A DNA stretch of 64,000 nt, taken from assembly GCA_025024175.1 (NCBI GenBank), contig QCXZ01000001.1, positions 19,406,001 through 19,470,000 on the forward strand, read 5' to 3'. Of the stretch, positions 11,131 to 23,849 are shown piece by piece. Both the position numbers and the translations under genes were made by a program. The notes under the pieces were generated by a model, which was not told where the DNA came from, ran no database searches, and was given only the letters and a program-made list of their open reading frames with translations. The DNA is from Rhyzopertha dominica. Its lineage: Eukaryota; Arthropoda; Insecta; Coleoptera; Bostrichidae. Within the stretch, counting starts at the first letter, position 1, and every line of letters starts with the position of its first letter.

Positions 11131-14100
11131 ACAATAAAACCTTCGATTCATGTGCTTTTTATTGTCGGTTTAACGTCCTGAACTTCGGTGGATTTATTGC
11201 GTGTTCTTTATAATGTCCTTAATTAAAGTAGTATTTTACGGTTGTAGTTAACTGGCAAAGTTTTGTGGTTAGAGCAGAAGTTGAAATAACGTGCAGAATA
11301 AAGGAAGCAGAAGAATTGACAAGAATTGTATTCAGCCTCTAGAACGACATAAGTGAACTTGATGGCTTTTGCAAACATGAGAGTCGTTTATTTGTTAGTG
11401 TGTCATATCTGTATGATTATTTTTAAAAGTGAGTTTGATAGTTTAAGGCTTATTAAGCGTCTCACTCACATATAATTAATAAGTAGCGACCAGTAGGGAC
11501 CCTATTAAAGGGTATTTAGAACAGAAATGGCAATTTCGGCAAACTTTCAGCATTTCGTACTAGGTGCCATATACAAAATATGTACCCTTTATGACGTATT
11601 CTGTATTTGTATTCCACAGCTTACATAAACTGATCTTTAAGCAAAATTGATCTGTCATGCAGTCCTGTTCTTGCGGAAGTAGCAATGACAGGACCTAAAA
11701 CAAGACCATGTTTGTTTTTGAAAAATATAAAACAAAAACAAAGAATTCTTAGACCGCAAGATTCACGCAATAACTAGAAATTCCTGTAAGACTTCGTACA
11801 GTCTTTTTATCCGGCCCGCTTTGAATTGCAATACTTAATTTTATGACGAAAATGTAGTCTTAAAATTATCTCTGAACTAGAACTAGACTTTCCAGCTTTT
11901 CAATCTACTTACAGGTCCTAGTTGTTTTACAAATTGAGCGAAGATTAATGGGCTTTTCCCAAAAGAATGTGGAGATGATATTATAACAAGGCAGAAGAAG
12001 TTAAAAACTGCAAAACTGAAAATGATGCTTATGGTACCTTGCAAAATAATATACTTTGGGACGTGTTTGATTCTTTGCCCGATGTAGATTAAAAAGCAAA
12101 ATTTTATTGTATTACCAATGTAATGTAATCTTTGATCGTCATGCACCAATAACTACTGTACACGAACGAAATATATTCCGTCCATTTATTACTTTCACGA
12201 TTAGACAAATGATAATTGTGAAAATAAGCCTATGGTAGATAGAAAAATAACAGTAGCATCAAGGAAATGTAATGTATCATTGCATAATTATGTGAAAAGA
12301 AAGCCTACATGAAATTTGTAATTAACAGAAATGAACACAATCAAATGTTATTATGGAAATAATGGGTAACTGAGTAGTATGGTTTACTTGGGGAATTAAG
12401 TTCAGCCAACGGGTAGCCGAGGGAGTAAATACCTTTTTTTATTATGTTGTTGGATAAAGTAAAATTGATAAAAATGTATTTTTCTTTTTGTAATAATAAT
12501 TGTCTTGATAAAAAAACTAAATTTTGCGATGCAAGCAAAGAAGATTTATTTATGACTATATGAGCAATTTAATTTCTAGCAATAAGCATTTCTGGAATAA
12601 GCGATAAATACATTTTACAAATATTTAATCAAATAAACCAGTACACTACTCTTGGAATATGAGGCCAATCCGTCACCAAGAGCATTTTACGATTTACGAC
12701 CTATTTTTATCCTCTCAGAAAATTCTCAGTTTCTTAAAAAATTAGTATCTACTCAAATTACAAACTTTGTAGTATCAATTCATTTACTACTAGAAATTCC
12801 GTGTGGCCTTTGTAAATGTTACACAAATACAGGCCTTTTAAAAGTACTTGGCGTAAATTCGTTGCTTACTTTTGTTCTGTTACTTTTTTAACATGAGGTT
12901 TCTAATATTATGGTTGACGTCATTTAACGTACAAGTTCAGCATGTTTAGAGAGTATATATCTAGAAGCTAAAGTCACTTTGTATCCTTTAAGAAATATTT
13001 TTGTTCGGATATAAAATGTGATTTACCGTAGATATTTCACCTCAAATAGCGGTGTTACGGAAAATCAAATCCATCAGTACGATTACAATAAACACGTTGC
13101 GGACAGCATTCTAAAATCAGGGATCCAAAGGCTCCATTATGTGGAAAAAATGGTCAGCATAAACTACATGTCTAGGCTAGATGCATTAACAATAAAAGTA
13201 GGTTTGGGCTGATTTTATTGAAAAATAATAGCCAACGTTAATTTTAGTGGAAAGCGTAAACTTGCTACAATAGAGAAATATGTTTCATCATCATCACTTT
13301 TCTTAATTATTTATTTTCATTAATTTGTCTTTTTATCTCATTGGGTGTTAAATAACATAGATAACTTACTATAATACAAAACATGTATATAGGATTGGAT
13401 ACCGCACTGCATACCCCACCCGCTACATGATGATGTATGCCTCTCCGGCATTGCGACCGCTTTCATCACGTTGCTAATTCATGCACACTCTTCATCCTCT
13501 AGATGCTGGATTACCTGTTGTTTCAACGATGAACACGGATGCAATTTGTAAATGCGGCTGAATGCTGTTGGGTATATATTTTAATACAGTCTCGGTTTAG
13601 GATGCACACATACACAAGTTAAGATACATTGCTGCCCGGGGAGCTCCAATATATCTTGATAAACGCACGCTTGATATCTGTGTACATAATATTTATTAGC
13701 GGAAGAGCTGAATTGTTCACAAAATATTTTTTCGCTCTTGCCGTTTTATTTATGTGTTTGGTAGTAAGTAAATTTAGTGTAGACACAAACTCCTACCGCC
13801 ACTATAATGTACAATCTAAAGGAGGGTGAATTGGCAGGCTGTGAAAGGTGTAATGTATACGAGAACAAGTTTTACTTGAATAGAATTAATTGGACTACGG
13901 TTGTTCGCTTGTTTGTACATGAATACATACTGACACAATTTATGGCAACTCGTGGTATTTTAACGAAACATTGAAGGGCATTTAGACCTTCATTTATTTC
14001 AAATGTACTTGTTAAACAAACTCTTACATTTGATTAAACCGTAAACATGTATTGATCAATACCGTTTAGCGGCCGTAAAGTAGCGTACTTGATCGTCCTA

Positions 14101-15031
14101 GGAGTTTTTGCTTTATAATCCCCCTTAATATTGGAATGAAGCTACTTAACAGGCTGGTTTAATGTCGTCAGTCCGCGTCTTAAAGACTACCAAGTGGAAG
14201 CGGCCAGAAACTGAAGTGTTACCACTTGTTATTCAGACGATAATTTTAAACAATTTTAGGAGTGAAATATAAAGCTTTGTGGTAAACTATGTTAGACGTG
14301 CCTTATTTATTAGTTTCGTTAACAGCAGATTTTCAACGATATTTGTTGTTAAAATGTTTCTCCTAGACAAAAACAGTGATGCAATAGGTTTTTTTTTGTG
14401 TAGCTTATAAACGTAAAGTTGTAGAGAAGATCAGCTTCTACAAAATTCAATCACGGAATTGTAGATTTGGTGAATAGGTTCTTACAGGATAGGCCTTGTG
14501 AAATAGTTAACGAATATTTTTGTTTGCTATCCTTTAAACTTTTTAAACCATATAAAATATATAGCAGCGTATATTACTTATAACAAATTTTAAAACAAGT
14601 TGCCTCGTCACACTTCTTCATTTCTCAATATTCACGTTGGTATTACGTATTTATTTATCGTTTCACCGCACTAAAAAAAATATATCATTTTAGTCAAATC
14701 ACCGCCTGATATGCATTAAAACAGACATCTTTTATCGATTCTAAAATCAACGTTTAAAAAAATGTATTGCGGTATCACGTAACACNTTTGAGATTCGTTT
14801 TTCCGGGGTGGGGGCATTATTTTCTTGCGGGTTTACATTACAAGGTTTTGTTGAAAAAGTTATTTTAGCATTTTCTTTTTGTTTTAATTACACGATTTAC
14901 GAAATTTTGGCAGTCAGACGGCTGTCTCAAGACTGATTGGCAGGTGGCGTCATTCAGCTTGAGGTATATTTCCGACAGGCTCTTATCTATTTGACATCAA
15001 AATAAATTGTTAGTTGTTGCTCTACAGTATA
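11131..15031. other. Unassigned AT-rich stretch
   Basis: Almost 4 kb without a recognisable gene, RNA or repeat. Frames of 60-90 codons occur on both strands (for example 11883-12149 and 12652-12891), but none shows a known domain or compositional bias. Confidence 0.3.
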
Positions 15032-16300
15032 CAGAGTGTCTCGTAAAAAACGCAAACAACAATAATTCTCTTATTTATAGTTCGATTTTATTGAAACAAA
15101 AGGGAATTTTGAATTTGGCGGCAAAATTTTAAAGGTTAAAATAAGACACTAAAACATATTACAAATATATTTTCAGTTGCCACCGTCTAACTCCATTAGA
15201 TCTAGGCAAAGTCGCACATGTGTTATAATAACGATTTGCTGTCAAGGGCTACAACCCCATTGTTCAAACTGCCCACCACCTTGTTCAACACATACCGCAC
15301 ATCTAATTACTCCACCAGTCGCATTTAAAATATAAACGGTACCTATTTTTTGACAAGTGTTAATAATTTTTTGTCTTAAAATGTCAGCATTTTCTGGAAT
15401 TCTTACATGAACTCGCTCTTGTAGATACGCCCGCAACAAAAAATCGAGATACGTAAGATCCAGTGAATAGGCAGAGCACTCGATAGGACCGGATGTTCCT
15501 ATCCACCTATTTCAAAATTGTATTTATTTTGGCGATGTATGCAGGAGTCCCGTCTTGTTGATAAAATACTCTATTAAAGTCTGCCAAAGGTAATTGATCT
15601 AAAAAGTTTTGGAGATTTTCGTTTAGTAAAGTGGACATGCATATTTCTATTAAAAATACCGCTGTTGCCTACATGAGACCAAATCAACATTCTGTAAAAA
15701 CTCTAGTCTTGTTTTAATGCATTTATATAAGAGCGACAAAACTGTATTATTTGGTGTGGACCATTTTATTCTAAGTGTATGATCTTTTTGAGCTGTGTAC
15801 GGTTTAAGTTGTGTTTTTTTATAATACTGTGGACTGTAGTTATTGATATTCTAATATTATGTGTAATTCCACGAGTGGGAGTTCGTATCATTTCAATTCT
15901 CTAAAATATTGTCGAATATTTTTCTATTTCTATTTTCTAAAAACCAACACTGTAAAGACGAACCACTTGAAGGCGGTTTTTGTTGCATTCAAAATCCACT
16001 TGCAACTAATTGTTATTCATTTTTATGATGTGGAAGAACGTCGAAACAGAGCAATAATAGAAGCTCACACGGACACTGACCTTTATCGCGTTTTTGTTTT
16101 TTTTTCATGAAAAACAAAGTTGAAATTTCTTGGCGATAATCGTTTACCAAAAATAGACATATTGTACATCGTTGAATTCAGACAGTTTAACGTTAATGAA
16201 AAGAACTGAAACAAGATAAAATATTAAATACCTATTATTTTGTAGTATTTTTATGCTATTTGATTTACTTTAAAGTTAAGATAACGGGACACCCGCAGTA
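15032..16300 (-). mobile_element. Mariner-type (IS630/Tc1/mariner) element, decayed
   Basis: This 1.27-kb segment is the usual size of a mariner element and carries transposase remains on the minus strand. The left end TACAGAGTGTCTCGTAAAA (15032) and the right end, reverse complement TACTGCGGGTGTCCCGTTAT (16300), are plausible degenerate TIRs resembling a TACAGGGTGTCCCGTAA-type consensus. The right boundary is less certain than the left. Confidence 0.65.
15242..16110 (-). pseudogene. Mariner-type transposase, C-terminal two-thirds, frameshifted
   Basis: Minus-strand translation shows FNRVFYQQDGTPAYIAKI (second catalytic Asp, 15549-15560), then WIGTSGPIECSAYSLDLTYLDFLL (broken here only by a change of frame near 15510), which keeps the third catalytic Asp in LTYLDF. 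The C-terminal end contains ERVHVRIPENADILRQKIIN and GGGQFEQW. Upstream, MLIWSHVGNSGIFNRNM occupies the position of the first catalytic Asp but lacks a clear DE. No intact frame exists, so the enzyme is dead. Related transposases bind the TIRs and cut at TA targets. Confidence 0.7.
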
Positions 16301-16699
16301 TTAGAACGGAGAACAATAACTAAAAGTGAATCCAAAAGTAAAGCACACGTGAATCCTAAAATTTATACCGCCGTCCCTGGACTTGACGACGATAGTCTAT
16401 AGTCTATACGCCTTAATTCAGTTGTTGTGTAACCTGTTACCTACGTATTAAAATATGTTTAAACAAATTAGTCTTTATACTGATATTGGGATTAAAGTAA
16501 CCGTGAATAGTGTAGGATGTATAATTCAGAAGCATTACTGCAGCCATGTCTTCGAAGGTGGCTGTAACTTTTTTCAATGAATGTCGATATTGTTAAGTCA
16601 ACCGGGAAAATGACTTACGATTGGAAGTAACCTTATCTCTGTCTTAGGGGTGCTCGTATCTTATATAGGATCCTTTTAGTGCATTGACTAAACCTTCGA
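16301..16699. other. Unassigned stretch
   Basis: Short AT-rich spacer with nothing recognisable. Confidence 0.3.
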
Positions 16700-16910
16700 A
16701 TGTGAGGCTACTTAAGTATCAACATTTACTTGCAACAAGGTGGTAGATTACTGGTGTTTCAGCTTTGGCCATTTTAGTTCAAATGTCTGTTCCAAAATCT
16801 GAGTACACTTCAGATGGCGCCAGGTTCGTTGTCTCCCAGGCCAAGCTGATTAATAGCAAAAGCAGAGCACCGTGACAGAACCAGTGAGCAATAGTCAAAT
16901 TGTGAGTCAT
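16700..16910 (+). repeat. Family F repeat, copy 1
   Basis: The core from about 16809 to 16843 (TTCAGATGGCGCCAGG followed by TTCGTTGTCTCCCAGG) recurs in inverted orientation at 19707-19741. Weaker similarity extends about 100 bp on either side, including GCAACAAGGTGGTA against GCAAGCAAGGTGGTA. The two copies could be ends of one element of about 3.1 kb, or two independent insertions. Confidence 0.75.
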
Positions 16911-18148
16911 TAGTATTAAAATTTTTGCATACGAAAAGTGTTGCATAAAAGTTAATGTGCAGATTTTAACCTTTAAGACGACAAATGTATACCATGTTGT
17001 ATGTTGTACATACCATCAGTATGGGCGGTAATGGTGACAGATTAAAACAATGGGATATGGGCTTGCAGATTGCAGTTACAGGTACAATTCATCAATACAA
17101 AGTGATACACATGAACAAAAGGTGAGAAATATTTCGTTGATTTGTTTATTTTTAGTGTGCTGCCTTGCTGTTGTCCCACTCCGAAGGTGTAACTGATGGT
17201 TAGAAAGTACTTGCTGAGTCTCATAAAGAATCATTATTAAATTTAGACCCACAATAGAGTATAGTTGCAAAGTATTTGACCAGCAGAGTCCATGGGATTG
17301 ATATCGTTGTAGTGCAGTGCACTAATTCTTCGTGGTGTCTGCTGTAGAAGTGTCCGATGTCGAATATTCTGAGCAAATGTCTCAGAGCTCAAGGTGCTGG
17401 TGAAAAGACTAAAATGCCTAGAAAGATCTGACAGTTTACATACAGAGCCAGAGGATATTACTCATATATTAATTTAAAACCATATTTTGTAATCTTTGTA
17501 GCAAAACTTATGTACTGATCGCAGCAAAAATAAATAGTGTTAACATATTGATTAAGGTATAGTTTTAAAACTGACGTAAAAGTGGACATAGACGTTGTTC
17601 GTGTTGGACGGTTTTAGCTAAACAGGTAAAGTTGTGCAAAGAGGAACGAAGAAGGGATGCGTCTACACATTGCAAACTGAAGACTGCAGTCTTGTTCTAC
17701 TTGTAGAGATATACAAAATCGAATGTGGTAGTAATTTACTAATAGTGGTGTCTGCATTTGCAGTAAAAGTTAAATGTGAAAGAAAGCACAAACCGTCATA
17801 ATGGGCATTTCCTTTTTTTTAAATTTCTTTTGGAATTTTTCATGTAAAGAATCAATTTTTTCTTCACACTATCTCTGAATATGTTGCTATCAACTTCTTT
17901 TAACTTATTTATTAATTCATCAAATGCATTATTTTTAGCACATTTTCCAAAAGGTGCTATTGTCCGTCTGTCACACTTATAACTCGAGAACAGCTCAACG
18001 GATCGGAACCATTGGTTAGGTATTTGGCTTAACGATGATCAACATGTATGTATATCCTATTCTCTGGATTTAACTTTAGATAAATACTGATGGTTCTTAT
18101 AATATTACTCAGTGAAATATGAACTGTTGTCCTGGTTAGGGTGTAAAA
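16911..18148. other. Unassigned stretch between family F and the foldback
   Basis: AT-rich with short overlapping frames only. Near 17960-18010 the phrase GTCCGTCTGTC...ACTCGAGAACAGCTCAACGG resembles text common in insect DNA transposons, but no element can be delimited. Confidence 0.3.
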
Positions 18149-18335
18149 GCCGTCGTTGGTTAGAGTTGCTTCCTAACATTTCACTAGCACGAGTGGCAAG
18201 CTTCTTCAGAAGTCTTTCCGTCTCCGGTGCTGATCGTAAACTGTCTATGTCCAGCACCGGAGATGGAAGGACCTCTGAAGAAGCTTGCCACTCGTGCTAG
18301 CAAAACGTTAGGAAGCAACTCCAACTGACGACGGC
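18149..18335. mobile_element. Foldback element, 84-bp arms
   Basis: Two arms of about 84 bp (GCCGTCGTTGG... and its inverted copy ending at 18335) flank a loop of about 19 bp. By my alignment the arms differ at 9 positions, all of them transitions. The arms contain CTGAAGAAGCTTGCC...GCTAGCAAAACG, the hairpin motif also found in other elements of this window. A long open frame through it is just the palindrome read through. Confidence 0.9.
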
Positions 18336-19639
18336 CTACAGACGCGAATCAGACAATAGTTCTTCACCTGGCCGAGAAAGCTTTAACCAATTGGTCAGTT
18401 CTGCAGTTTTATAAATGTGACATGGTGTTCGTTTACAATACCTATATAGGTATTCTACTTCCAACCGCTACAGAATTAAAATTGCACAGTTGTGAACGTT
18501 CACATCCAGACACCAGCAATTTAAAATCAAGCAAAGCTGACGGTTTTCGTCCATAAACTTTGGTTTTGCCACCGTTTTACTTATAAAATAGACTTGTCTA
18601 CTGAAGAATATGAATTAATCGTTTTACTTAAATGTGGGTAATTTGAATGAGTACGTTTGATATAAATTAATATTTTACAATAAGTATTTTTAAGTTAGCA
18701 CAAATATTACTATTTGCAAACATAAATTCCCGGAGGGTTAATCACCTCATTGCACATGAAATAGTAAATTAAATACAAAGAGCCTCAGGTATATGGTATG
18801 ACATTTATTTAACATAATAAGCATGTAATAACAAAAGCTGTCATGATAAATATAATTTCAAACTTCTGAAACATTGTTTAATATTTATAAAAAATAATGT
18901 ATCTATTGTCTTCTGATTTATTATCAACAGGATTTAATAGATTATCATGTGTTTTTCTTTAATAATGATTGCTGTTATTAATATTCCTTGTAATTACGTT
19001 TTATATTTTAAATACTATTTCATTTTTGCTTCAGCAACTACTAGTTCTATAGGAATCCTGAGTAGATATACACATAAGCTCAGAAAATACTTATGTAAAG
19101 TGAATTTCTCATTGCATTATAACTGGCACCACTATTATAGTGGATTTATTATAACAATAGCTTCAGTCGTTCAGTTTAACTTTTTTGTCGTTTATTTCCC
19201 TGTAGTCTTGGCCTTCATCAACATTTTATTGTAACCAACAGATAATAATGCTGAAAAAATAGCATTAATTACTGCACAATATCTTTGTAGTTTTGTATAC
19301 CTGCTTTTAATATAGTTCATAGTATCTTGCATAGACAACTCAGATGTGCTTTCTATCGTTCAGGATCAATATATAGGAACTTGGTGGAGTGTAGCTACAG
19401 ACTACATGTTAAGCAGACCTCGTCAAATGCCTTATTGTGTGTCTTTCTTCTTGAAGGTAGTGTACATTGTATGTATATGGCAATTAACCACTTCAAACAA
19501 ACCTGTGTTATTGAAACTGATCCAGTTTCAAATAATACACAAACTGCTAATGTCATAGGTAAAAAACGTTGTGCATACATTTTCTTGAACACCATCCTGA
19601 TAACTTACAAATTACAACTCAAATTAATAGTTCTTTGAA
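18336..19639. other. Unassigned AT-rich stretch
   Basis: Contains frames of 95 codons (18947-19234, Phe/Tyr/Ile-rich) and 103 codons (19327-19638), without recognisable domains. The first is hydrophobic only because the DNA is AT-rich. Confidence 0.3.
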
Positions 19640-19830
19640 TGTTTTGTGATAATCTATTTGTCAATTTGACAGAGACAACAATCTGACACAACAGCAAAAT
19701 CAAGTCGACCTGGGAGACAACGAACCTGGCGCCATCTGAAACGGGCACGCGTTTTGGGGTCAGTAGTTAAGACGAGCTGTAACACCAGAATATACCACCT
19801 TGCTTGCAATAACAATATTCCCGACATCAT
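19640..19830 (-). repeat. Family F repeat, copy 2 (inverted)
   Basis: Reverse-complement copy of the repeat at 16700-16910; see there for the shared core. Between the two copies are 2.7 kb that include the foldback at 18149-18335. Confidence 0.75.
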
Positions 19831-20440
19831 TACTTAACCGACTTTTAAGTGTCCGAATAGCAGTTGACTGAATCACCTTCCTTCGTTTTAAAGATAAGCC
19901 AGTCGGAATCGAAATTGAAGGGATAGGTGCTAACGCGGCTGTAATGCCAGCACGAAAACTGGCCGAAGGAAAAACCTTAAGAACAAAGTGAGATCAGTTC
20001 CATCACAGATCCGGTCAACGGGGCTTGACCTAACGACCTGCTGTAGTGGCCGTAACGGGGACACTATTTGTCCCTGCAGAACCGATCGCCACCGACGGTT
20101 GGGAGGGATTTGTCCACTATTTATGATGTCGGGAATAAAATAAACTGCAAACTGGTGGATTAAAGAGATTTTTCACTGTAATGCCGGGTTTGTTTTTAGG
20201 GGTGGCGTGTCGGTTTAACCGGCCGTGTTAAATGATGATAACGATTCCGAAAGTACCTTAGTTATGGAATGACATCGGTAAGGCGATTTTGGAATTGTGT
20301 ACGGTAGTCGGGGGTGGTAAAAACTAGTCGCGTTAAGCCCTTGATGAATGCCCGTTTTTGCGGCTTTTGCATGCGGTGCGGTCGCCGCATCGATTAGGTT
20401 GTTAGGATAGTGGCTCGGATATCTACGAGGGAAGACGTTT
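19831..20440. promoter_or_regulatory. GC-richer unique block, candidate regulatory DNA
   Basis: CpG-containing block without frames. An exact 15-bp word, ATGATGTCGGGAATA, occurs at 20124-20138 and inverted at 19811-19825, framing the first half of the block. Function unknown. Confidence 0.25.
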
Positions 20441-22238
20441 GTGCTATATAAATATTTTTATAGAGGTAAAAGTATACATAGGTTAGGACTGTAATGAAAA
20501 AAAAACAATACTTAGATAAATTGTAACCAGATGTACCTATTTACGTTTACTATAAACTAACTAATATAGTCTGGTCAAGTTAGCCAGAAAAATAGGGGTA
20601 CGCTTACATAAATTCCCAACAAGCTGAAAATTTACATGAACGTTAGAGCTACCATTATTGGCGATTCAAGCTAAGCGATACCCAGCTCAGCGGCAGAATA
20701 GTGAACTATTCAAAAACAGTCGCTGTCGCTAGGCGCTTCCCGCTTTGGTGTACCCGTCGCGATAAATGAGTTTGGGCGACATCTGAGTTTTGGTATAAAA
20801 ATAACTAAACATAAAAGGAATGCTAGAAAACAATAAAGCATTTTGCTGGTCTATTGGTACAAAAGTACGTTATTTTTATTATTTTTCTATTAAAGAAAGC
20901 GTAGTTGCGCAGTGGATTTAATGATCAACAAACCCAGCTATTTATAAAAACTTGATTTATACACCGGCACCGTCTGAATTGAAAAACCAAAAATGGGAGA
21001 ATTATCCTGTTTCCACTGAAGAATTACATAGAAGTTAAAGCAGCAAGATACCGAAGCCCAATTATTTTGTACCAACCTTAATAGAACAAAAATGTTGATA
21101 ATGAAGAACAAGAACTTTTCCGCACCCAATTTCTTCTAACATTCAATTAAACTCTCAAAGGTGTACACAACTGTTGGAATTCATAGAACAATTAATTACA
21201 TCTTATCGCCCTTCGCTACGTTTATAGAAATTAGAAAATTAGATATGATGTGTAATTTTTGTATATTTCTTTTAATTAAAGCACAATATTTTTTATATAG
21301 TATGTATTGTCAATGTTGGTAGGAAAAATATTCCCACAGACATGTAAAATAGTGGCTATGCTAAGTGAAGTTGCAGGTTCCATAGTATATTTTGCCAAAA
21401 AGGCACATTTCATAAATGCGTTTTTTTTTTCAACAAAGCGATATCATGATGTTTTTATCAATGACAAGAAGTTTCTGGTCGACTATTTGTTTATGATACA
21501 CCACATACAACCATTTTTATACAGATGATACGTAATTAAAAAATATACTATAAAAAATCAGCATCTATGCTGATTTGCCTGTTTTTAATTTTCACTTTAC
21601 CATGCAGTTTAATTCGGCCTGTTGCTTAAAGCACATGCATGCAGACAGACTACGAACTGAAAATATCTGTACCAGTTTAAAAAAAATATGGTAGCTTATT
21701 GTGTGTTATGCTGTACAAGCATTTACTTTATTAGCTTGCCAAACTTTCACAACCACTCACAATAAGATGACCCGCATGAAGAACACCTTCAGTTTTGTGT
21801 ATATCTACACCTGCAGGCAATAGTTGCTTCCAAAAAGATAAAAATCTTTTTTTTTTAACCGAGTCGTATTTTGTTCGCCACAGAGCGAACGAATCAAGTG
21901 GACTGCTTTCTGCGCGACCAGCTGATCGCTCGACCGCGCGGAAATATTAATTTGAATCATGCACTATTTGTGAGAAAAAAAACCATTCTAAAATTTACTA
22001 AAGTTGTACTCTCCATAATATGTATGACTACGCTGCCTGTGTACATCATTGGACAGATAATATAAGTAAATTTAGTTACACGCGCAAAAGTTTTTGAAGA
22101 TACGTACTTCAAAAAATCACTAACGGAATTCGCTGTCTTATCTGTATATGGAGCTCCAAAAAAATTACTTGCCTAGATAAGTTACTTTACTTATCTTTTG
22201 CAAAACATACATGTAATAAAAAAACGCGTGCAATTAGC
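20441..22238. other. Unassigned AT-rich stretch
   Basis: No coding, RNA or repeat signal recognised. Short frames only. Confidence 0.3.
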
Positions 22239-22532
22239 TTGTCTTTCTCCAATCTCGGCTTTGAACCGATCCACACTCTACTTCCACCTGCACCAAAAAG
22301 GCTTTGCATCTGCAAAAAGCGATGTATGGTATTCGAAATCCGGCTGCAAAAAGTAAGCTTATTTTGTTCACCGGCATGCACTAATTGTCAAGGCCAGTCG
22401 TTTTCTAATGTTAAATGTCCAACAGAAGAAGATCCTTACCTCAACGACGAAACAACTGAGGTATCGCTGTTACAACAATTTACGTCGACTCAGGAAGATG
22501 ATAAAGAAGAAAAATTCCTGTCATTCCATTAA
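22239..22532 (+). pseudogene. Cysteine-rich (CXC-like) C-terminal tail of a TE-associated protein
   Basis: This 97-codon frame contains GFEPIHTLLPPAPKRL, then CICKKRC, LFCSPACTNCQGQSFSNV and an acidic tail (TEEDPYLND, QEDDKEE). The order of a PAP-type phrase, paired cysteines ending in C..CxGxSCxN, and an acidic end is seen at the C-termini of uncharacterised insect proteins that are often linked to repeats. Several expected cysteines are missing (SFSNV where SCSNV is usual; a central block reads MVFEIRLQK). It is probably a decayed fragment. The AUG at 22239 may not be a true start, since related proteins continue upstream. Confidence 0.5.
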
Positions 22533-23849
22533 ACTTCAGTAAAATAGACCGTAGAGTAGGCCTAACGGGGAAATCACGTTGAGCAAAAACGTGCCTCACG
22601 TTACCTCATGGGTAGCGTGGAATCGCTTTTTTGTCGGAAATGGTGAATCTTGGGAAAAAATGCAAGGACAATTTTTATAGTTAATTGCAGGATCTATTTG
22701 TCTGAGCTATTTTTAACATAAAAGTAACCGTTGTGCTAAAATATCCAAAAAACTCATTTTTGCGAACTTTAACCTTGCATAAAAATTTTTACACAAATGG
22801 GATTGATAGGGACTTCACAATTTCAGTATAATGGTATCCCTAACGTTAATGTATTTTGACTGGGCTCATTTGCAGTCTTTTGAACTTCTAGCGCTACTAA
22901 CTCTATTGGCGGTTGGTTTTATTATTTTTCCCACAAACCTTAATTTGTTATTATTGTTTTACTCTCCTAATAAATACTTAGGTCTCGTATCTTGGCCTGG
23001 TTCTTTCCTTATATAATTCGTCTTTCCTTCTTTTTATTTTTTTATTTTTTCCATATTTTTGATTATTAATTATACAGTATGTTTATAAAATGTGTAAAAT
23101 ACTTAAAGAGGTAATAGTGTGCACCCAATCTTTATAAACATGGGTCCGCAAAGTAACTGTTTCGGAGAGATTATTCTTTAGTTATAGGTATATTATTTAC
23201 AAAGAAATGAACGAATAAAAAGGCTTCTAGCAAAAACCAGAAAGTAAAATTATATAAAAGGTTCGAAGTGCCCTTCCACTTCCAAGCAGACACGATATCT
23301 TTGTCTGAAAGAAATTCGAACCCTTTTTCAAATATATAAAAAAGAAATCTAAATTAGGCAATCTTCAAAATATAGGTACTAGAGCTGGGACATTTTGAAA
23401 TCGTTCTATCCGTCGTGTAGATTCTATTTTTAGGTTTGTTATGTTACGATTATTTATTTAAAAGCATTTGAGATAGAAAAAGTTGTTTATTTTATGTGGG
23501 TGCTATTGCTTCAACGGTACAAATCACACATAAGTAATCATTAATTGTTATAATGGAATTATAGTGGTTTGATATATGCTGATAATTATTATACCTTTCT
23601 TTTGTACCTATAATACTTTTCATAGAATATGCAACGTTGGTAACATGGTGGCACAATAATCGTCAGCACCACTCTCAAACGTTCTCGTTCAATACGCGCC
23701 ATTCGGTGAAAACTGCAAACGTCGGACGTTCTCTTGTTCTTGTGGATCATGAATTCAAAGTGAAAGCAGTCTCTCGTCAACCATGATTTGATTTTGAACG
23801 ATGAATGAATCAATCAAACGAATCAAGGCATGAATCGAATTTGAACGAC
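22533..23849. other. Unassigned stretch
   Basis: TACAGTATGTTTATAAAATG near 23076 resembles a mariner terminus and could belong to the transposase relic that follows, but no partner end was found. Otherwise nothing recognisable. Confidence 0.3.

Noticed and set aside
18112..18300. 62-codon plus-strand frame with a serine-rich end
   Set aside because: It runs through the foldback palindrome; the frame is a by-product of the repeat.
19327..19638. 103-codon plus-strand frame
   Set aside because: Overlapped by frames in two other registers, with no domain, codon bias or splice context; chance in AT-rich DNA.
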